Shown: positions 53,835-64,000 of the stretch, piece by piece | Position numbering within the stretch: position 1 is the stretch's first letter | Layout: each line of letters opens with the position of its first letter | Source of the DNA: Nematostella vectensis | Taxonomy: Eukaryota; Cnidaria; Anthozoa; Actiniaria; Edwardsiidae | Assembly (NCBI RefSeq): GCF_932526225.1 | Contig: NC_064035.1 | Coordinates: forward strand, 11,023,296 to 11,087,295 | Direction of reading: 5' to 3' | DNA length: 64,000 nt | Made by a program: the position numbers and the translations under genes | The notes under the pieces: model-generated | What the model was told of the DNA's origin: nothing | The model's database searches: none | Seen by the model: only the letters and a program-made list of their open reading frames with translations

Positions 53835-55455
53835 CCACTACTTGCATGTCATCCCTTCCATTCCTCATCCACCACTTGCATGTCATCCCTTCCATTCTCC
53901 ATCCACCACTTGCATGTCATCCCTTCCATTCTCCATCCATCACTTGCATGCCATCCCTTCCATTCTCCATCCATCACTTGCATGTCATCCCTTCCATTCT
54001 CCATCCACCACTTGCATGTCATCCCTTCCATTCTCCATCCATCACTTGCATGTCATCCCTTCCATTCTCCATCCACCACTTGCATGTCATCCCTTCCATT
54101 CTCCATCCATCACTTGCATGCCATCCCTTCCATTCTCCATCCATCACTTGCATGTCATCCCTTCCATTCCCCATCCACCACTTGCATGTCATCCCTTCCA
54201 TTCTCCATCCACCACTTGCATGCCATCCCTTCCATTCTCCATCCACCACTTGCATGTCATCCCTTCCATTCTCCATCCACCACTTGCATGTCATCCCTTC
54301 CATTCTCCATCCACCACTTGCATGACATCCCTTTCATTCTTCATCCACCACTTGCATGTCATCCCTTCCATTCTCCATCCACCACTTGCATGTCATCCCT
54401 TTCATTCTCCATCCACCACTTGCATGTCATCCCTTCCATTCTCCATCCACCACCACTTGCATGTCATCCCTTCCATTCTCCATCCACCACCACTTGCATG
54501 TCATCCCTTCCATTCTCCATCCACCACTTGCATGTCATCCCTTCCATTCTCCATCCATCACTTGCATGCCATCCCTTCCATTCTCCATCCATCACTTGCA
54601 TGTCATCCCTTCCATTCCCCATACACCACTTGCATGTCATCCCTTCCATTCTCCATCCACCACTTGCATGTCATCCCTTCCATTCTCCATCCACCACTTG
54701 CATGTCATCCCTTCCATTCTCCATCCACCACTTGCATGCCATCCCTTCCATTCTCCATCCACCACTTGCATGACATCCCTTTCAATCTCCATCCACCACT
54801 TGCATGTCATCCCTTCCATTCTCCATCCATCACCACTTGCATGTCATCCCTTCCATTTTACATCCACCACTTACATGTCATCCCTTCCATTCTCCATCCA
54901 CCGCCTGCATGACATCCCTTCCATTATCCATCCACCACTTGCATGACATCCCTTCCATTATCCATCCACCACTTGCATGACATCCCTTCCATTCTCCATC
55001 CACCACTTGCATGTCATCCCTTCCATTCTCCATCCACCACTTGCATGCCATCCCTTCCATTCTCCATCCACCACTTGCATGTCATCCCTTCCGTTCTCCA
55101 TCCACCACTTGCATGCCATCCCTTCCATTCTCCATCCACCACTTGTATGTCATCCCTTCCATTCTCCATCCACCACTTGCATGCCATCCCTTCCATTCTC
55201 CATCCACCACTTGCATGTCATCCCTTCCATTCTCCATCCACCACTTGCATGTCATCCCTTCCATTCCCCATCCACCACTTGCATGTCATCCCTTCCATCC
55301 CCCATCCATCACTTGCATGTCATCCCTCCCATCCACCACTTACATGTCATCCCTTCCATTCTCCATCCACCACTTTCATGCCATCTATTCCATCCCCCAT
55401 CCACCACTTGCATGCAATCCCTTCCATTTCCCATCCACTACATGCAACTCACCCC
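53835..55455. repeat. 34-bp minisatellite (~47 units), D2 unit 2
   Basis: Same unit as 33846-35215 but about 250 bp longer, with different variant order. It shows array change since the duplication. The 373-residue frame at 53791-54912 is an artefact. Confidence 0.95.
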
Positions 55456-55785
55456 TTCCCCAATGTACTTCCACATCTTGAATATTTGGTTATGATGAGA
55501 TAACATAGATTAACATGAATAATGTCAAACAGGAGAGATATCAAACATTCTTGGTTATTAAAACCAATGCTATACACACTAGTCACATTGTATTTTACTA
55601 TCAGTATCTATCAACTGATTTGATGTACTTTAAAGTAATTTAGGGGCAGACTTATAGACCAGTGGGATGCTGTCTTTTTCTGTGTTAATGGTATTGTTGC
55701 TATAAGTTCAGTAAGATATTGCCATCTCTGTTGTTGATGATACCTTTCATACATGTACAAATGACCATTTAGAAGATAGGTCTAT

Positions 55786-56208
55786 TCAGTATAAGCGGAA
55801 TTTCTTCAAGACTTCGGGTATTGGCCAATGGCTATCATCTGGATTCTTGTTTTTTCTGTATTCCCGTGTATCTACGTTAACTTTCTCCAAACATTGTCCA
55901 CACAAATGTCCCAAAAGCTTGTGGTTTCCACACACTGCACAAACCTCGATGTCTGTTCTGTTCTTCAGCCACTTGTGTTGATGTCTAAGCTTCTTTTTGG
56001 ACGGAGTGGTCTTTCGTTTGGGAACTGCCATGAGAAGAAAGCCTTCTCTCTGGGAAATATCCTTTTCATGATCAATACTGCAGCCTACAGGGGCTAGTTC
56101 ATGTCGTGTGAATAAAATCCTTCCAATGCTTTGAGTGATTCTTGCCTCTATAGCGATTACATCCGAGGAAATACCTTGAAGCATTCGTCGAAGCGTGATC
56201 AACGCCAT
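55786..56208 (-). CDS. MRPL32: Mitochondrial ribosomal protein bL32m, copy 2
   Basis: Intact 140-residue copy with the same mature start AVPKRKTTPSKKK and zinc ribbon CAVC...CGQC. The only residue change from copy 1 is CSIDH for CSIDD in the leader. In this copy the frame stays open upstream to about 56406. The ATG at 56208 is preferred because copy 1 supports it and the extension is not conserved. Confidence 0.92.
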   Translation of the reverse strand: MALITLRRMLQGISSDVIAIEARITQSIGRILFTRHELAPVGCSIDHEKDISQREGFLLMAVPKRKTTPSKKKLRHQHKWLKNRTDIEVCAVCGNHKLLGHLCGQCLEKVNVDTREYRKNKNPDDSHWPIPEVLKKFRLY

Positions 56209-56518
56209 TTTGCAGTAGATTGCCAAGTGACCGCCCTTTAAGAAAACCACAGCAAACCCGATACACTCCTTGTGTGCAACTCTCTCTCTCTCTTTCTCAA
56301 AACAAAGACTAAACAAATACCTATTTGAGAGAGCTAGTTTGATAATACTTATAGCCAGTGATTTCCAATAAGCAAGTCTATAATTATTAAAGAATTCACG
56401 TTGCACTTAGCCTTCGTCAGCGTAAACTGGGAAGTTTCTAAAAAAAACACAGGGAACCCAAAGATAAAAGTCATAAGATCCTATAAGAGAAAGAGCGATC
56501 AAACAAAGGTGCAAGCGG
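56209..56518. promoter_or_regulatory. Shared MRPL32/SELENOO bidirectional promoter (D2 unit 2)
   Basis: 310-bp copy of 35973-36287 with small indels (CTCTCTCTC expansion near 56282, a short deletion near 56480). Confidence 0.5.
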
Positions 56519-58331
<1,813 letters not shown>

Positions 58332-58633
58332 GTAAAATTCAGACCATGTTAACAAAATACTATAAATGCTCATTTTAGTACTCCCTTTTAAAGAAGAACC
58401 CCTTCTTGAGTTATGAGTTAGTAAGGCATGAAATATTTTAAGTAAATGCTCCCCCAATGTTAGGGACCAGTCATTATTTATCTATGGGGGGGGCTGGGTA
58501 ATTTTCCAGTCAAAGGTGAAACTTTTGTCAAAGCCCCCCCTTAATTGAAGAAAATTGCAGATAGCCCCCCCTCCGTATTATAATTTTAAAAGATGACCCC
58601 CCCCCCAAAAAAAATGGGGCACCTGAGACCTAC

Positions 58634-61600
58634 CTAATAAAGAACGAAATCAGCAAATCTTGAATTTTGTGTAGTTTTTCGGCCACTTCTAGATGTAAGT
58701 ACCTCTGCAGAGCCACCTTCCTCATCGCCATCGCAATCACTACTATCACTGTCACTGTCACTGCTGCTGTCACACAAAACGAGGTCTTCATCACTGTCAC
58801 TTTCATTTTCACTATCTTCAGAACCAAATTGTTGATCAAAATCTGCTACAGGTTGATCATCAGGCACAGCTCTTCTATCCTGATTGTAGTAGTGAACGGT
58901 AATGCGCCTGATTTTGTCCTTTTTCTTCCCTGTCTTTGAAAGGTTATAATGGATCAAATACTTATCAAGTTCTGAAACGACAAGTGATGGCAGCTTGCCA
59001 TTCTCAATAAGTTCCTGCCAGTTGTAATCAGAAACCTCCTTCTTTTTTCGTTCTTGCCTTGCATCTTTGCGTTGCTTTTCCCGGATTTTGGAGATGGTTT
59101 CCAATGACGATAGATGTTCTAAATAGGATCTGACATATTTTTCGTCAACAATAAATGCCTGGGAAAATTTCTTGATTTCTTCATTGTCTTCGAGGGACAA
59201 TTTCTTTTGCTCAAATAACTTCTTAATGTTAGCTCTTGGCTGCCAGTCATCTGGACCACGATCATTTCCCTTGCTGTCTGTGAGTGGAGTGCTATGAACA
59301 TTCTTGTAATGGAACTCTGGAAGATCATCGGCGCTTGGAAATGGTCTTGGTATACGGGTCATTACTGGGCCGCTCCATGGATTTTTCAGACAATACTCAC
59401 ATGAAGTACCCAGTGTTTTCTTGCATGACTCCTTTAGAAATTCCGTATACAGTTCCCCTGTCTGCAGGTGTAGTTCAATGAACGTGAATATCTTATCAAA
59501 ATAAGAAGCACCAGGCACAGTTGCTCGAAGAGACTTCGATTTACTTGTATATTGCGACAGATAGTTGTCATTAAAGAAGAACATATCATCTGGACTTTCC
59601 GATGCTATACCATTGATGAAATCTGATAACACGGGCGCACCGTCAATTCTTTCAGCAAGTTGGTGTGTGATTCTCCACGCATTCCGTTCCATCCTTTGGT
59701 CTTCGAGTGCATCAAATTCTTCGATGGTCAAATCAGCTATCTCCTCTTTCGTCATTCCATGAAAACGTTTGTAATGTTCCCATTTGATAGTGGCTCCATC
59801 AACAACAGCGTCACCAATTGCAGAGTTTGTGCGCTCCGCCTCATTCTGCCCACTATCACCCCTTGAACGGTGTACTCGGATACGGTAATCGCGGTTGTAT
59901 AACCTGTCTAACTCTGCACTTCTAACCTTAACATCAACATTGTTAACTCCCACTCCTGGACCAGCGTCTGTGAACTCAGCCCAACGTGGTTTGACTTGCG
60001 GAAGCTTAAGTGAACCCAGGTGCTTTAGAATTTCATCAGCTTGTGATTTCATATCCATAAAACTGCCGATTTCTGGACAGTTATCCTTCCTAAGCGCCTC
60101 TACAATTATGGAGCAATGGTTAATCAGTGGTATCATGGAGCTTTGAATGTTCTTGATTAATTCGCATTCTTGTTCACTCATCACATTCTTTGTTACCTCA
60201 ACTGCATCAAAGCAGATATCAACTCTGTGTAGAAAATGTGTTAAACGTTTTAGCTCATATTCTTTGTGAGGGCATGGTTCCGATGCACTCATCTTCTTGA
60301 GATCTTCTTCCATAGTCATGTCGTCGAGTAAATATACATCTCCATACAACGAAGAACAAAACTGGCGAAAATTTGCAGAATACTTGACGAAGGCATCTTC
60401 TGGTTCAACTTCGTGCATATCTGGGTATACACACCTTAACCTATGAGTCTCATTAGCCCACATTGTTCCTGATGACGGCACGTATGACTTTGGGCGTACG
60501 ATAACAATGTGATTATCATTAACGGTTATCAGCTTTTCAGATCCATCGTCCATAGTTATACTCTCTTTTTCCATTATTCTATGTGCAGCGGGAGTTTGAT
60601 AAACTGCTTTCTCTGGCCAGTCGTACTTCGGCAACTGCCTTGCGCCTTCACCGCTAAGTGTTAGAATCTTGGTATTTCGAGTCTTTTCAAGTCCCTCTAG
60701 GAAGATACATTTAAAGGACTCATTAATTGAATTTTTTTCTTTTTCATTAGATTACTCAACCACTCAATTATTGATGCATAACTGGCAAATTATATGTATA
60801 TATCTATGACTAAAAAGATTACGCCGGCAAGTATTGTGGCCCACCTACTATAGTAAACTATTTTCGTTTGTTATCAAAGTTTACCTGACGTTCCAGGTCG
60901 TATGTATGCCTTATCGTCCATAGATTTAATAAAGCTGAACTTCTGCTTCGACTTGTCAGAGGACAGGAATTGTTGGACATTTTTACAGTGACTTCGCTGA
61001 TGATGAGTGTTTTCGTTATCACAATCTTCTGCTTTCGGTGGCTTTTTTGTGCAAAATAACCCTTTGCCAATATGCAATTTTGCTTGACGACTTCTGACGT
61101 TTTTTGGACGGGATCTGTTCCAAGGGGTTGTGGCAGACTTTATTAACTTCTTGCCTTTCTGGAGTAGCCTGTAATTAGCAATTGTCAGTAGATCTCCCTT
61201 CTTCACGCGTCTATTTGTGAACATCACAGGATTATGCCTCCTGCCATGGTAAGTGGCTTTATCTTCAATAGCTTTGGCTATGAACTCTTCATCTGAAGAA
61301 TCAAGTTGTTGATTAGGACCAGCACCCAGTTTTCGTTTTTTCATCCTGTGAGACTCTACCAGATTTTCTGCTGTGCGTTTTACTCTCTGTTGTATTTTCT
61401 GCTTCACATACTTGTCAGCTTCATCTGGGTTCTCAAGACATTTAATGTATTTTGCATTGTCATCAAGTTGCTCCTTTGCAATATCCAATTTATCCTTGAC
61501 TTCACTTATCAGATGATCTTTCCAAACACCATTTTTCTTTTCAATGAGCGATGTATATCCATCTATTTGAGATTTCAGATGTTCTGTCTTATCTCGCAAA

Positions 61601-62397
61601 CGTAACATAACACAGTCACCTGCAGCAACCTTAGCTCTTTCTATTTCCTCGGTAATAGCTTTTACATTTTGCATACTTTTCACCAAAGAATCAGGATGAA
61701 TGCCAAGCTCTTCAATTTCCGTTCTTGACCGGTTTGCTGCAATTAAAAGTTTTGCACATTTTCTATCCCATTCCGAGTCCATCGAGTTCAAAATACACTT
61801 CAAGCTGTTTGTTTTTATCTCAAAACGAGCTCTGTATTCTTGCACATACTCATTCTCACTTGTAACCATGGTAAGAAGTTCAGCAACAAAATTTGGGACA
61901 TCCAGCTCACTTGTCTTTAAAATTATGTACCGTCTGTTGTACTCAAGAAAGTTTACAATATGTACATGCAAACCATAATCAGGGTGAAGGAGAATGTCTC
62001 TAAAGTCTTTTTTCTCAACAGCATTTTCTTGGTGTCCACAATACAGTTCATATGCAGTGTCAAAGTCAATATATCCAATGTGCTTAGCATTGCCCACATC
62101 TGGCTTCAGTAGAAGGTGACTATGAATTTCATTAAGTTTTTTCTCCTTTTTTATATGTCCCAGCCTTCTTGCTTCTTGATATTGATAGTTTAATAAAAAA
62201 GCCAAGCCATCGTCTTGACAGGCCTGCAATGAAGTTCTTAAATCTATGCTAGTTTCATTCACTGAGATGGACTTACTATTAAGGCGGATATCATGTTTGG
62301 TTACTTTTGGATTGGTTGTTGTGTCAGTTGAAGTAACTAGAGGCGAGTTTTCCACATTCTTTTCTGTAACAAGTGATGCATTCATTATACCATCCAT
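58634..62397 (-). CDS. Unrecognised 1,191-residue protein with integrase-like D...E motif and SAP-like segment
   Basis: Two long frames are exons of one gene. Exon 1, 62397-60885, ends ...RPGTS at a GTAAAC donor in phase 1. Exon 2, 60696-58634, begins after CTTCCTAG and continues EGLEKTRNTKILTLSGEG. The N-terminal half is helical and charged, with a basic cluster RMKKRKLG. Around residues 745-795, FTDAGPGVGV is followed about 41 residues later by GDSGQNEAERTNSAIGDA. The latter resembles the third catalytic block of DDE integrases/transposases (G-Q-x-E/ER-x-N). Near residues 1073-1110, LVVSELDKYLIHYNL...KKKDKIRRI resembles a SAP DNA-binding helix pair. An Asp/Ser-rich acidic tail follows. I infer a nuclear DNA-acting protein, possibly a transposase, and do not recognise the family. 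Confidence 0.7.
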
Positions 62398-62507
62398 GTT
62401 TGGACTGCTTTAGTTATTATATAACCTCAGTAAACAGTTTTATAGTGAGCCCGCGTTACAACGACGGAAGACATTAGTCTCCAGACCCCACTCGGCGCTT
62501 ATTCAAG
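62398..62507. promoter_or_regulatory. Compact divergent promoter
   Basis: Only 110 bp separate the two divergent ATGs. The + start lies in CAAGATGGCGGAT, which resembles a YY1-type downstream promoter motif overlapping the start codon. Confidence 0.45.
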
Positions 62508-64000
62508 ATGGCGGATGAAGCGATAAACAATGTGACTAAATGGCTCCATGATTGTGGATTATCGGAGTTTCAAAGCCTATTTGTAGACGAAGGATACGAT
62601 GATCTTGATGTTGTTGCTACAATAACTGACCAAGAGTTGGAAGAAATAGGAATTTTGAAAAGAGGACACAGGAAAAAGATATTACTCAAGATTGAAGAAC
62701 TCAAACTTTCAATGAGACAGAAAGCAATTAACAACAAACTCGATGCAGTCAAAACCAAAACACCTTTAGTTCAGTCAGGTATGTTTAAAGTTTTGATATT
62801 AAGATCTTTTTAAAATGAAGATATAAACAAGTTTTGTTGTTGCAAAAAATTCAAATTGCTTTAGTGCTATTGTGAACAAAAAGACTAGAATTTAGAATAT
62901 TTTTACCTTACATAATATAATGTACACTGTACTCTGAAGTTCCCAATAATAGTTCATGCACTTTTATGTATTTTAAAGAAATTTTGATAGCCCATGGTTA
63001 TTAATTTCCACTTATATATTAATCTGTTTATTTTCCTCTATCCCATATTCAAGACTTCAGAGTATTTTATTACTCACAGTCAAACTTATTGTCATTTTTG
63101 TTAATCCTCTTTTTCTCCAGTTCTCCCAGGTTCTTCAAAGCAACCCACAAGAGATCCATTGCCATACCAAAAGTCCAAATATTGGTATGAAAACCCTCAA
63201 CACCCACGTACTAAGTATTTCAATGAAATCTTGCCAGAGATGTTTGAAGCTGCAAAGCCCCATATGAGTGACTGTGCATTTGAAGAGTACCTATTTAAAG
63301 AGAGAAGAAAGAGGTGGGAAGCAAAGACCGAGACAGAGAAAATAGAACAGAAACTCAATTATATTTTGAGTAATGATAACAATGCTTGCTTTGGTAAATA
63401 CTTGGGCTCTCTGCCATGCATCAGTCCAGCTGATGTTTCAAATTGCGAGCGTGGAGTCAAAGAGCTATCATGTTTGGAAAAAGCACTTCTTGCACGAAAA
63501 AGTGAAACTGAAAATAGTTATGGTGAACTATTCATAGCCAGTGGACGACACTCTCATGCATGGGCAAAGGAACAGGAGAAGTATTATGAATCTCAGATTG
63601 GGCACTTAAAAGGTCTTATTGATACAATAACAAATGCCAAGTCTAAGCTTATCAGTATTGGAGTAACCTATAAGTCATTATCTTCCGTAAGCTTAAAGAA
63701 AAAGTCAAGTCTTGCAAAGAGAAGAAGAAAAGAAAATGCTTGCAAAGCCAAAAAAAGAAAAAGGAAAAGAGAAGACACTGCAATGCATAAACTGATTGTC
63801 AAGCTTACAGATGAGTTTACCTATACTCTCTGCTTCCCTGATGGATATAATGTAGCCTTACAAAGTCAACATGCTGTGTGCGAGGATGAGATTAACACTG
63901 AGGCCTTAGGACTGTTGAAGAGTTGTGACATCATGAAGTTAGACCTTCTATTCAATCAGGGCTTTTTTGCGCTCGATGCACTTGCAATAATAGGGCAGAC
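62508..64000 (+). CDS. SAM-domain protein, 3' partial
   Basis: Exon 1 is 62508-62778 (start MADEAINNVTKWL, donor GTATGT, phase 1). Exon 2 starts at 63121 after TTTTTCTCCAG and is open to the window end, giving 383 visible residues. Residues 5-70 form a sterile alpha motif: WLHDCGLSEFQSLFVDEGYD, then IGILKRGHRKKILLKI. The rest is not recognised. It includes QHPRTKYFNEILPEMFE, a charged middle, a strongly basic stretch (KKRKRKRED, about residues 287-310, a likely nuclear signal) and the start of a globular part (KLTDEFTYTLCFPDGYN). SAM domains mediate protein oligomerisation. It is paired head-to-head with the integrase-like gene, so the two may belong to one element. Confidence 0.8.

Larger units (their letters stand above)
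58463..64000. mobile_element. Candidate large transposable element carrying two divergent genes (right end outside)
   Basis: Relative to 38211, unit 2 is interrupted after AATGTTA by GGGACCAGTCATTATTTATC. Runs of G and C and low-complexity sequence follow. The minus-strand gene stops only 171 bp inside this edge, as is usual for transposons. TTA (58460-58462) could be a target duplication, but the other end is not visible. The element status is an inference from the interruption and the gene layout. Confidence 0.5.

Noticed and set aside
58667-60146. Several plus-strand ORFs within 58667-60146 and 61306-61978
   Set aside because: Antisense shadows of the 1,191-residue minus-strand gene.

Overview
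The window looks like a repeat-rich invertebrate genome with spliced genes: short exons, GT-AG introns, about 40% GC, and many MITEs, minisatellites and long poly-G runs. The gene content and repeat style would suit a cnidarian such as a sea anemone. That placement is an inference and was not tested by any search. No tRNA, rRNA or CRISPR was recognised.

Layout. (1) 1-7.85 kb: 3' eight exons of a ZIP4/ZIP12-like (SLC39) zinc transporter on +, with a long 3' UTR. (2) 7.85-32.2 kb: an old tandem duplication (D1). Each unit holds a 39-41 bp minisatellite, a non-LTR reverse-transcriptase tail, a five-exon 2OG-Fe(II) dioxygenase gene on - (IPNS-like) and a Ty3 pol remnant. Unit 2 has grown by a 3.2-kb pogo-like insertion in dioxygenase intron 2 and a 5.0-kb DNA transposon just upstream of the dioxygenase start. 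(3) 21.76-41.71 kb and 41.71->58.46 kb: a younger tandem duplication (D2, about 20 kb per unit). Each unit carries dioxygenase exons 1-2, the 5-kb transposon, the Ty3 remnant, a 34-bp minisatellite, the mitochondrial ribosomal protein gene MRPL32 (-) and, divergently, selenoprotein-O (SELENOO, +). SELENOO copy 1 has exons 1-13 and then runs into the duplication junction. Copy 2 shows exons 1-3 only and is then interrupted. (4) 58.46 kb to the end: a candidate large transposable element. It is inserted in SELENOO copy 2 intron 3 and carries two divergent genes: a 1,191-residue protein with an integrase-like D...E motif and a SAP-like segment, and a SAM-domain protein that runs off the window.

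The two duplications and the insertions can be ordered from presence and absence. D1 came first. The 5-kb transposon and the RNase H minisatellite expansion followed, since both D2 copies have them and the D1 unit-1 copy does not. D2 came next, and the insertion at 58,463 came last. A simple reading is that SELENOO copy 2 resumes with exons 4 onward to the right of this window. A false duplication made by assembling two haplotypes is the main alternative for D2.

Several exons lie in frames other than the obvious open frames, notably dioxygenase exons 1 and 2 and SAM-gene exon 2. They were found by matching splice sites and codon phase.
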